From CAYPIE01 sp964410665 (GTDB lineage Bacteria; Planctomycetota; Planctomycetia; Gemmatales; Gemmataceae): DNA of 20,384 nucleotides. Of the stretch, positions 1 through 6,745 are shown piece by piece (positions within the stretch are counted from its first letter, which is position 1; the number at the start of each line of letters is the position of its first letter). The notes under the pieces are model-generated. The model was not told the DNA's origin. It did no database searches and was given only the letters and a program-made list of their open reading frames with translations. The position numbers were made by a program, and so were the translations under genes. The stretch covers positions 1 to 20,384 of the forward strand of contig CAYPIE010000098.1 in assembly GCA_964410665.1 (NCBI GenBank), in the 5' to 3' direction.

Positions 1-60
1 ACTTCCCGCTAGCGCCTCTGCCTCTTCCTGACTTCCCGCAAGCGCCGCTGCCTCTTCCGT
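1..60. repeat. 30-bp tandem duplication
   Basis: Positions 1-30 and 31-60 are two head-to-tail copies of a 30-bp unit that begins ACTTCCCGC and contains CTGCCTCTTCC. They differ at four positions by eye. A shorter degenerate third piece (ACCGC, then TCGCCTCTGTTTC) follows at 61-80. The array starts at the window edge, so more copies may lie to the left. No open frame uses it convincingly. Its position upstream of the permease gene suggests an intergenic repeat rather than coding sequence. Confidence 0.7.
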
Positions 61-90
61 ACCGCAATCGCCTCTGTTTCTAAAGGCGAG

Positions 91-110
91 CCCCGGACTG
101 ACGTCCGAGG
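91..110. other. Hairpin in the permease leader region
   Basis: CCCCGGAC (91-98) and GTCCGAGG (103-110) are complementary except for one position, around a 4-nt loop TGAC. No T-tract follows, so this is not a classical intrinsic terminator. It may be the end of the upstream transcription unit, a dispersed palindromic repeat, or a leader structure for the gene at 165. Confidence 0.45.
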
Positions 111-164
111 GTTCCGACTTACCGCAACCGCTCCAGGATCGCATTCCAGCCAAAATGGACCGTC

Positions 165-1490
165 ATGATGCCCCTGTTTGACAGCATCAATCTGTGGATG
201 ATCGCCGTGGGAGCCCTGTGTGGGCTGTCCAGTGGCATTCTGGGCTGCTACCTGGTGTTACGGCGCATGAGCCTGCTGGGCGATGCGATTAGCCACGCGG
301 TGCTGCCGGGGATTGCCTTGGCATTCTTGTTTACCCACCAGCGGACCGGGTTGCCGATTGTGCTGGGGGCGATGGGGCTGGGCGTCCTGACGGCTTTTCT
401 GACTGCCTCCATCCACCGGCTCGGCAAGGTGCCCGAGGATGCCAGCATGGGGGTGGTGTTCACCTCACTGTTTGCCCTGGGTGTCATCCTGATTTCTAGC
501 CAGGCACGCAATGTCGATCTGGATCCGAGCTGCGTGCTGCATGGGATCTTGAGCATTGTGCCGCTGTATACCACCGAAGTATTCGGAGTGACGATGCCCC
601 GTGCCTTTGTGACCTTGTTGGTCGTCAGCGTGGGGGTAGTGGTGTTTGTCACCTTGCTGTGGAAGGAACTCAAAATCGTCACCTTTGACCCCGCCCTGGC
701 CACGGCCATGGGGATCTCCGCAGGGCTGGTGCACTACCTGCTGATGGCGATGGTGGCGGGTGTGGCGGTGGCTTCCTTTGAGGCGGTGGGGTCGATTCTG
801 GTGATCGCCATGCTGATCGTCCCAGGAGCGACCGCGCACTTACTGAGCGATCGTCTGCTGGGCATGTTGCTCTGGGCCGCCCTTGTGGGAGTGCTTTCGA
901 GTGTCTTCGGTGTGCTGCTGGGAGTGTGGTTGGATGTCAATGTGGCGGGGATGATGACCGTCGCCGCCGGCGGCATCTTTCTCCTGGCGGTGCTGTTCGC
1001 CCCGAAATATGGTCTGGTGCGGCGTTGGTGGGACAACCTGCAGCTCCGCCTGCGCATCATCCAAGAAGACATCTTGGCACAGCTGTATCGCATCGAGGAA
1101 ACGCGTGGGCTTTGGGGTCGGATCGACCTGCCCCCGACCCCAGCGGCGATTCGCCTGCGTTCTGGACAAGGGCTCGGCTGGCTGGCCGTGTGGCGTTTGC
1201 GCCGCCAAGGAATGGTTCAGTTAACGGATGCGCGGACGCTCGAGTTGACCAAGGCCGGGCAGCGTCGAGCCAGTCAACTCGTCCGTGCCCACCGCCTGTG
1301 GGAGACATTCCTGCAGCAGGAACTGGACTTGCCCTTGGACCACCTCCACGCCCCGGCCGAACGGATGGAACACTACTTGGACAAGAACTTACGCGATCGT
1401 CTGGCCGCGGCCGTGCAACGGAGCAAGACCGACCCCCACGGTCGGCCCATCCCGCCACCCGAAGAGGGCAACGGACAGCACGGGTTCTAA
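165..1490 (+). CDS. Metal ABC transporter permease fused to a DtxR-type metalloregulator (YtgCR-like)
   Basis: The protein has 441 residues in two parts. Residues 1-290 are an ABC-3 (ZnuB/MntB/YtgC-like) permease with about eight hydrophobic helices and the family stretch GDAISHAVLPGIALAF at 39-54. Residues about 296-430 resemble DtxR/MntR: a winged helix (about 330-370) followed by the metal-binding and dimerisation domain. H376, E399, E402 and H403 (ERMEH) sit where MntR/DtxR family metal ligands lie, and DPHGRPIP at 423-430 is a family signature. The first-helix motif reads EDILA, so a glutamate ligand seen in MntR appears replaced by alanine. Plain permeases are about 270-300 residues. 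The inferred role is Mn/Fe/Zn uptake with a tethered or releasable repressor. The ATPase and binding-protein genes are not visible and may lie upstream. The ATG at 165 has no strong ribosome binding site; the next codon is also ATG. Confidence 0.88.
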   Translation: MMPLFDSINLWMIAVGALCGLSSGILGCYLVLRRMSLLGDAISHAVLPGIALAFLFTHQRTGLPIVLGAMGLGVLTAFLTASIHRLGKVPEDASMGVVFTSLFALGVILISSQARNVDLDPSCVLHGILSIVPLYTTEVFGVTMPRAFVTLLVVSVGVVVFVTLLWKELKIVTFDPALATAMGISAGLVHYLLMAMVAGVAVASFEAVGSILVIAMLIVPGATAHLLSDRLLGMLLWAALVGVLSSVFGVLLGVWLDVNVAGMMTVAAGGIFLLAVLFAPKYGLVRRWWDNLQLRLRIIQEDILAQLYRIEETRGLWGRIDLPPTPAAIRLRSGQGLGWLAVWRLRRQGMVQLTDARTLELTKAGQRRASQLVRAHRLWETFLQQELDLPLDHLHAPAERMEHYLDKNLRDRLAAAVQRSKTDPHGRPIPPPEEGNGQHGF

Positions 1491-1497
1491 CCGCGGC

Positions 1498-2649
1498 TTA
1501 GCGGCGACGATCAATGCCCTCGACGCCGCTCTGGAGTACCACTGCTGTCCAAGCAAGTAAACCGGCGATGCAGGCATACAGAAGCACCAGTCCGGCCATG
1601 AGCAAATTGGCCACCAAGCGGGCGTTGGAGGCATCGGCGGTAAAAATCTCTGAGAAGATTAGCACGAACACCGATAAGCCAATCAGCATCCCCGGCAGGA
1701 CAATCATCACGGCCATGGCTTGACCCGGCGTATCTCGGTCACGCACCAACTCAGCCAGGTGCCGCACGGTGAGGAGCAATACGATAAACCGGGCGAACTC
1801 GAGAAACGCGGTTGTCAGCAACACCGCTGGCATCGAATCCAGGACGTTGTTGACCGCCGCCGGCAGTAGCATCACCAGCACGGGCAGCTGGGTAACAAAA
1901 ACGATCAGCTCACTACTGCTGCTCAGGAAACCGGGCGTATCCGCTTCCTTCATGGTCACCAGCATCAAAATCGCATGCAGGACGGCCACACCGAGAAAGC
2001 CGACGGCAAAGCCAAGCGTGGTCGGCCGTTGTGGACCGGCCAACAGGAAGCCACCACCGACCGCGGCGATCAGCCAGGCCGCGATACCTGGGATAACGGC
2101 GATCAGAAACACTTTCTCGCCCAGGTTGAGACCGGCCCAGCTCAGAATCAGCAACAAGGCCATGATGGCACAGGCCCCGGCCTGGCAAGCCATGCCGATG
2201 ACGTTGAGGAATACCCCGGTGCGAAGCGCGGCCAGTTGGTCTGGGGTCAGTTTCTCCGGGGAGCGATCGCGTTGCTGAGCTTTGCGGCCCCCGGTCGTAT
2301 GTCGCCGTGGGCGTGATGGCCTTGCAGGTGTGTCAACGGCCTGCTCCTGTGCGGCCCCCTTGCCTGCACGGGCCGGAGGGTTGTCGGTCTCCTCGGACTC
2401 GTCCAGGTTGGCGAAGACATTGTCCTCGACATCCTCGACAAGCTCTGGGATCACCACCGGCTCGTCGTCAAGCACCTCATAGTCCACGGTCGTCCCGGCG
2501 GCCTGAGCGACGCGCGACGGCTTGGGAGCCGGGATCCCCTCGTTGGGGAAGAATTTCCGGTGACAGTGTGAGCAGCGGACGCGGCGGGTAGGAACCTGGC
2601 TGGGCAAAACCAGGCGGCCGGTGCAGTGCGGACAGAGGATGCGTGCCAT
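1498..2649 (-). CDS. Zinc-ribbon membrane protein, function unknown
   Basis: The protein has 383 residues. C6-x2-C9 and C26-x2-C29 form an N-terminal zinc ribbon of the MJ0042-like type (CPHCTGRL, CSHCHRKF), common at the start of planctomycete membrane proteins. Residues about 40-140 are acidic, then basic and proline-rich, and probably unstructured. About seven hydrophobic segments follow at roughly 146-173, 179-205, 211-232, 246-265, 273-295, 309-333 and 344-371. No catalytic motif was recognised. The gene is convergent with the permease gene, with only 7 bp between the stop codons. The ATG at 2649 is chosen because it places the ribbon at the N-terminus; no clear Shine-Dalgarno sequence precedes it. 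An inverted repeat AGTGG...CCACT (2667-2682) lies just upstream. A role cannot be assigned. Confidence 0.8.
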   Translation of the reverse strand: MARILCPHCTGRLVLPSQVPTRRVRCSHCHRKFFPNEGIPAPKPSRVAQAAGTTVDYEVLDDEPVVIPELVEDVEDNVFANLDESEETDNPPARAGKGAAQEQAVDTPARPSRPRRHTTGGRKAQQRDRSPEKLTPDQLAALRTGVFLNVIGMACQAGACAIMALLLILSWAGLNLGEKVFLIAVIPGIAAWLIAAVGGGFLLAGPQRPTTLGFAVGFLGVAVLHAILMLVTMKEADTPGFLSSSSELIVFVTQLPVLVMLLPAAVNNVLDSMPAVLLTTAFLEFARFIVLLLTVRHLAELVRDRDTPGQAMAVMIVLPGMLIGLSVFVLIFSEIFTADASNARLVANLLMAGLVLLYACIAGLLAWTAVVLQSGVEGIDRRR

Positions 2650-2907
2650 GATGTTGCTGGAACGTAAGTGGGGCTAGCCACTGGGCGGACAGACCCCGTG
2701 GACATCGTCAAAGAGGCCCAGTCAGATAATTGAGCATACAACAAAACTGGGAAACGAGGCAATTGCGGATAGGCCAATGCACCGAGGACCCTCGCCCTTC
2801 CCGAAGGTCGCAACGAGAGCCCTCGTCAGCGGAACCGAGACGCACGAGACACGCCCGCACGCCTCAGCCATAGAACGGCCCAGTCGGTGCAACTTGCGCG
2901 ATCGGTG

Positions 2908-3243
2908 TTAATCCTCTAGCCGACGTAGCGATGCCATTTGCCGCTCGGCATCGCGTTTGAGCTTGTCACAGACCAGTTCACATAGGTCAAAGATCATCGC
3001 CTCGCGGATGGAGTAAATGACCTGGTTGCCTTGCCGTTCGCGCTGTAACAAGCCGGCATCGTAGAGGATACCCAGTTGTTTGGAGATGTTGGCTTGCTTC
3101 CCACCGGTGGCTTCAATCAGGACATTGACCGAACAAGGCGATTCGCGAAGCGCCTGAAGGATCGCCAGCCGCGTGGGTTCCGAGAGGACCCGGAACAACC
3201 GAGCAACGGCCATGAGGTGTTCCTGGTCCAAGTGGGGCGGCAT
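2908..3243 (-). CDS. ArsR/SmtB-family repressor, possible persulfide sensor
   Basis: This 111-residue winged-helix protein has the ArsR layout: LSEPTRLAILQAL (20-32), the recognition region GGKQANISKQLGILYDAGLL (47-66), and a wing with RQGNQVIYSI (70-79). It lacks the ELCVC metal box of classical ArsR/SmtB proteins. It has C37 just after helix 2, and C88 and C92 in the C-terminal helix. That spacing recalls the two-cysteine persulfide sensors BigR, SqrR and YgaV, though the exact positions differ. The gene diverges from a CoA-disulfide-reductase/rhodanese operon, matching the ygaV-ygaP pairing of E. coli. It most likely represses both directions from the 139-bp spacer until cysteines are oxidised or persulfidated. 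A metal-sensing role is the alternative. Family call is firm; ligand is inferred. Confidence 0.88.
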   Translation of the reverse strand: MPPHLDQEHLMAVARLFRVLSEPTRLAILQALRESPCSVNVLIEATGGKQANISKQLGILYDAGLLQRERQGNQVIYSIREAMIFDLCELVCDKLKRDAERQMASLRRLED

Positions 3244-3278
3244 GAGAGGGTTTCCCTTGAATCTATTACTTCCCGGTG

Positions 3279-3290
3279 ATATTGTAATAT
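3279..3290. promoter_or_regulatory. AT-rich palindrome, candidate ArsR operator
   Basis: ATATT-GT-AATAT is an inverted repeat with 5-nt arms, 36 bp from the repressor start codon and about 90 bp before the flavoprotein start. It is flanked by direct GGTGA repeats (3275-3279 and 3292-3296). It is the AT-richest stretch in a GC-rich divergent spacer and resembles the ATA...TAT imperfect palindromes bound by ArsR-family proteins. A weak plus-strand promoter could use TTGAAT (3258-3263) and TATTGT (3280-3285, 16-bp spacing), which would put the palindrome over the -10 box. Confidence 0.5.
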
Positions 3291-3382
3291 TGGTGACTTT
3301 TTGAGCCGATGCATTCTAGCGAGGAACCACTTTCCCTTCAACGACCCAGACTTCACCCGACAGTTTCCGCGGGAGGGCAGTG

Positions 3383-5068
3383 ATGGCACGACGGATTGTG
3401 ATTGTCGGCGGCGTGGCGGGCGGGGCGAGTGCGGCCGCCCGCGCGCGGCGGCTTAGCGAAACCGCCGAGATTACCATGTTTGAGCGTGGCCCGTATGTTT
3501 CGTTCGCCAACTGCGGCCTCCCCTATTACCTCGGCGGCGAGATCGCCGAGCGTGATCGGCTCCTGGTCGAAACCCCCGAGCACCTGAAGGGGGTGTTCAA
3601 CTTGGATGTCCGTGTGCGGCACGAAGTCACCGCCATCGACCGGCCCAATCGGTCGATCACCGTCCGCGACTTGACCCGCGACACCATCTTCGAGCAACCC
3701 TACGATGACCTGATCTTGTCGACGGGCGCGGCCCCGTTACGACCGCCGATCCCGGGCATCGACCGCCCCGGGCAGTTTGTCCTCCGCGACATCACCGACA
3801 TGGATGCCATCGACGGCTGGATCCGCGACACCGCCGCCCGCACCGCGGTGGTGGTCGGTGGCGGCTTCATCGGGCTGGAAGTGGCCGAGCAACTGCACCA
3901 GCGGGGTCTGGAGGTGAGCCTGGCCGAAGTCAAGCCGCAGGTGCTGGCCCCACTCGACCCGGAGATGGCAGCGCCTTTGCATGCGGAGATCCGCCGGCAG
4001 CAGGTACAGCTGATCTTGGGAAACCCGGTCGCCGGGTTTGAACCGCCCCAGCCGGACGAGCTGGCCCAGGCCTCGGTGGTGATCCTCCACGATGGTACGC
4101 GGCTACCGGCCGACGTGGTGGTGCTCGGCCTGGGCGTGCGGCCCGAGTCGAGGCTGGCCCGCGATGCCGGTTTGGAGGTTGGCGAGCGCGGAGGCATCCG
4201 CGTCGATGAGCACTTGCGCACCAGCGACCCGAACATCTGGGCGGTGGGCGATGCCATCGAGGTCCGCGACTGGGTCACCGGCCAGTGGAGCCTGATTGCT
4301 CTGGGCGGCCCGGCCAATCGCCAGGGCCGCATCGTCGCGAACAACTTATTCGGCCGTCCCTCGGTGTACCGCGGCACCCTGGGCACCGCGATCGTACGTG
4401 TGTTTACGCTGACGGCCGCGTGCACCGGCGCCAACGAGAAGATGCTCAGGCGCCTCAACATGCCCTACCAGGCCATCCACTTGCATCCACCGTCGCACGC
4501 TGGTTACTTCCCTGGGGCCCAACCGATCGATGTGAAAATCCTGTTCTCCCCGGACACCGGCAAGCTGCTGGGCGGTCAGGCCGTCGGGCGTGACGGCGTG
4601 GACAAGCGGATCGATGTGTTGGCGACGGCCATCAAAGCTGGGATGACCGTCGACGACCTGGCCGACCTCGAGCTGGCCTATGCCCCACCCTATGGCGCGG
4701 CCAAGGACCCGATCAACCTCGCTGGCATGGCCGCACAGAACGTGCTGGCTGGCGATGTGCAAGTCATCCAGTGGTACGAGCTGGCGGACTTGCCAGCCGC
4801 CGGCCATGTCATCCTGGATGTACGCAATCCCGGTGAGCGGGCCGCAGGAGCGATCCCGGGGGCGCTGGCGATTCCGTTATCGGAGTTGCGTGAACGGCTG
4901 GGCGAGCTGCCACGCGACCGGGAGATCATCGCCCATTGTCAAACAGGTCAGCGTTCTTACGTTGCGTGCCGCCTATTGCAGCAGCACGGCATTCGCTGTC
5001 GCAATCTGACCGGTGCGTACAAGACCTGGAAAGCTGCTGAACAAGACCATCTCATTTCCGGAGATTGA
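3383..5068 (+). CDS. CoA-disulfide reductase-like flavoprotein with C-terminal rhodanese domain
   Basis: The protein has 561 residues. An N-terminal FAD-binding motif GGVAGG (9-14) is followed by SFANCGLPYY, whose C44 is the single redox cysteine of the CoADR / NADH oxidase / Npsr group. A second dinucleotide fold, VVVGGGFIGLEVAEQL, starts near residue 155 and should bind NAD(P)H; the FAD C-terminal motif IWAVGDA follows. Residues about 460-555 are a rhodanese domain with active-site C519 in HCQTGQRS. CoADR-rhodanese fusions reduce CoA disulfide or persulfide and polysulfide substrates in the cytoplasm. ATG 3383 is preferred over GTG 3380 because GGGAGG (3371-3376) lies 6 nt before it. The stop is 2 bp from the next start, so the two are probably co-translated. 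The exact substrate is inferred. Confidence 0.9.
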   Translation: MARRIVIVGGVAGGASAAARARRLSETAEITMFERGPYVSFANCGLPYYLGGEIAERDRLLVETPEHLKGVFNLDVRVRHEVTAIDRPNRSITVRDLTRDTIFEQPYDDLILSTGAAPLRPPIPGIDRPGQFVLRDITDMDAIDGWIRDTAARTAVVVGGGFIGLEVAEQLHQRGLEVSLAEVKPQVLAPLDPEMAAPLHAEIRRQQVQLILGNPVAGFEPPQPDELAQASVVILHDGTRLPADVVVLGLGVRPESRLARDAGLEVGERGGIRVDEHLRTSDPNIWAVGDAIEVRDWVTGQWSLIALGGPANRQGRIVANNLFGRPSVYRGTLGTAIVRVFTLTAACTGANEKMLRRLNMPYQAIHLHPPSHAGYFPGAQPIDVKILFSPDTGKLLGGQAVGRDGVDKRIDVLATAIKAGMTVDDLADLELAYAPPYGAAKDPINLAGMAAQNVLAGDVQVIQWYELADLPAAGHVILDVRNPGERAAGAIPGALAIPLSELRERLGELPRDREIIAHCQTGQRSYVACRLLQQHGIRCRNLTGAYKTWKAAEQDHLISGD

Positions 5069-5070
5069 TC

Positions 5071-5643
5071 ATGAGTGTACCGACGATTCAACCGCGTGAG
5101 TTGGCGGAACGCTTGAAGACCGGCCACGTCGACCTGCTCGATGTGCGTACCCCCGCCGAGTATGAGGAAGTGCATGCCGAGCCGGCCCACTTACAGCCGC
5201 TGGACAAGCTCGACCCTCACGCCGTCATGCAAGCCCGCAACGGCACCGCACATGAGCCGCTGTATGTCATTTGCCGCAGCGGCAACCGTGCCAAGCAAGC
5301 GTGCGAGAAGTTCATCGCCGCCGGCTACACCAACGTGGTCAACGTCGAGGGCGGCACGCAAGCCTGGGAGCAGGCCGGGCTGCCGGTTAAGCGAGGCCGC
5401 AAAACGATGTCGCTGGAGCGCCAGGTGCGGATCGCCGCGGGGTCGTTGGTAGTCCTCGGTACCGTGCTCGGGGCGTTTGTGCATCCTGGCTTTCTGGGCA
5501 TCAGCGGCTTCGTCGGTGCCGGGCTGGTCTTCGCTGGGGTGACCGATACCTGCGGCATGGGCATGCTGATCGCCAAGATGCCGTGGAATCAGCGAAGCTC
5601 ATCGACTGCGGCGAATCAGGATTGTGCCGTGGCTGCCAAGTAA
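5071..5643 (+). CDS. YgaP-like membrane rhodanese (rhodanese plus DUF2892)
   Basis: The protein has 190 residues. An N-terminal rhodanese domain (about 5-110) has the loop CRSGNR with catalytic C68, and is followed by the paired membrane segment of DUF2892 (about 117-170, VVLGTVLGAF through GAGLVFAGVTDTCGMG). E. coli YgaP has the same order and size. Rhodaneses move sulfane sulfur; a membrane-bound form may take or release sulfur at the inner membrane. The start ATG 5071 is preceded by GGAG (5060-5063) and lies 2 bp after the upstream stop. With the ArsR-type gene and the CoADR-rhodanese gene it forms a sulfur-handling unit. The operon probably ends at the hairpin directly downstream. Confidence 0.9.
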   Translation: MSVPTIQPRELAERLKTGHVDLLDVRTPAEYEEVHAEPAHLQPLDKLDPHAVMQARNGTAHEPLYVICRSGNRAKQACEKFIAAGYTNVVNVEGGTQAWEQAGLPVKRGRKTMSLERQVRIAAGSLVVLGTVLGAFVHPGFLGISGFVGAGLVFAGVTDTCGMGMLIAKMPWNQRSSSTAANQDCAVAAK

Positions 5644-5650
5644 TGGTGCC

Positions 5651-5690
5651 AACCCCCAGGCGGCAAGGGAAGCCTCCCCGCCTGGGGGTT
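5651..5690. terminator. Strong hairpin between convergent genes
   Basis: AACCCCCAGGCG (5651-5662) pairs perfectly with CGCCTGGGGGTT (5679-5690). An inner GGGA/TCCC pair (5667-5670 and 5675-5678) can extend the structure. It starts 8 bp after the YgaP-like stop codon and lies 18 bp from the end of the convergent pseudogene, so it may serve both strands. There is no long T-tract on either side, so termination efficiency is uncertain. Confidence 0.7.
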
Positions 5691-5707
5691 GATCCGTCTG
5701 TGCGAAC

Positions 5708-6551
5708 TCATTTTTTATCGACGACGCGAATCTGAACCGCCTTGACCATGCCGGCCAAGGCCTCGGCTTGCTTGATCTCGCTGATCAACCCGACCACCCG
5801 ATCGGCGTCGACTTCCTCCTGGGACAGCACCAGCTCTATCTCGAACGGGGCAAGCTGCCCAGTAAGCCGGTTGAGCCGGGAGGTGAGCCGCTTGACCACC
5901 TGGTCGCGGGTCAAGGCCTGATCGTCCCGGTAGGGAGCTTCTCCGTTGTAGGCCAGGTGGTAGCGTAGAGGCTTGCCGTCCCGGGCAATGACCATGATCT
6001 CGACCTTGCGAACCTCCCTAGCCGGCGCCGCATCCGCCTGCGGGCTCCGCGGCAGCCGACGCAAGACGACGCTTCCTTTGTCGGTGATGGCCTGGCCGGA
6101 GAGCTTCAGCAACAAGACATCCTTGGCCGGGGTCGGCCCGGGCAACAGGTAGAGTTCATAAACCAGGGTAGGCTCACCCGGATAGAACAAAAAAATATTG
6201 GTCAGCCTTGCGTGCAAGCACCGTAGATCGGTCCGTTGCTACCAGAGTGTATTCGCCCCAGGCCAGCTGTGCCTTGGCCAGCAATGCCTCGCGGGCACAG
6301 CGACGTGCGACGTTATGCAGCCAGCCGCCCAGACGGTCCGGCCGGTGGATGCCGGCCACCTTCCGCAACAGCACCACGAAGACTGCTTGGAAGGCGTCCT
6401 CGGCATCCGGCATGTTGCCCAGCAGCCGCCGACACACGCCGAACACCATCGGCCCGGGCCGCCGCACCAACGCGGCCAAGAGCACTGCATCCGGCTGTGC
6501 GTCCGTACAACGCTCCTCCAGGAAGCGGTGTAAGACAAGTGAAAGGGACAT
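5708..6551 (-). pseudogene. Chimeric ECF sigma-factor N-half joined to an unknown domain, frameshifted at a T7 run
   Basis: From ATG 6551 (GGAGG 9 nt upstream) the frame encodes a planctomycete ECF sigma region 2: ALVRRPGPMVFGVCRRLLG, then DAEDAFQAVFVVLLRK and GGWLHNVARR. Region 4, which should bind the -35 element, is absent. The sequence instead runs into GEYTLVATDRSTVLARKADQYF and stops at 6174. A second frame then covers 6217-5708, but its only available start is TTG and it lacks an obvious beginning. Removing one T from the T7 run (plus-strand A7 at 6189-6195) joins the frames as ADQYFLFYPGEPTLVYE, giving about 280 residues. The C-terminal part (about 170 residues, ending KAVQIRVVDKK) was not recognised. 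Likely a decayed fusion; transcriptional slippage or an assembly error are alternatives. It could not be a normal sigma factor without region 4. Confidence 0.65.
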
Positions 6552-6670
6552 CCGCCGGATCCTCCGCACGGGAAAAAATCACCTGGTCTATTTGTCTCTG
6601 GCCACAGCCCGTGAGACTGATCCTAAAGAAATCAGGATACTTCCAGCAGTGCGGCCTTGGCCAACTTCCC

Positions 6671-6709
6671 AGCAACGCACGTTGCTCATCTGCAGGAACA
6701 GGCTAGGAT
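6671..6709 (+). promoter_or_regulatory. Palindrome and possible promoter upstream of the CIA30 gene
   Basis: AGCAACG-CA-CGTTGCT (6671-6686) is a perfect inverted repeat with 7-nt arms. Its right arm overlaps TTGCTC (6682-6687), which could serve as a -35 box with TAGGAT (6704-6709) 16 bp downstream as -10. Such overlap is typical of repressor-controlled promoters. The start codon at 6746 is 36 bp after the -10 candidate. The promoter match is weak; the palindrome itself is exact. Confidence 0.4.
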
Positions 6710-6745
6710 GGGCGAGGATTTTGGTCACTTTTGGAAGGAAAAACC

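Noticed and set aside
1..60. CRISPR array
   Set aside because: The units are directly adjacent with no spacers, only two full copies are visible, and no cas gene is in the window.
926..1501. 191-codon open frame on the plus strand inside the permease-repressor gene
   Set aside because: It overlaps a gene with clear domain content, is rich in R, P and A as expected of a shifted GC-rich frame, and matches no family.
3700..4461. 253-codon minus-strand open frame
   Set aside because: It lies antisense inside the well-supported flavoprotein gene; its serine/arginine-rich composition is typical of antisense frames in GC-rich DNA.
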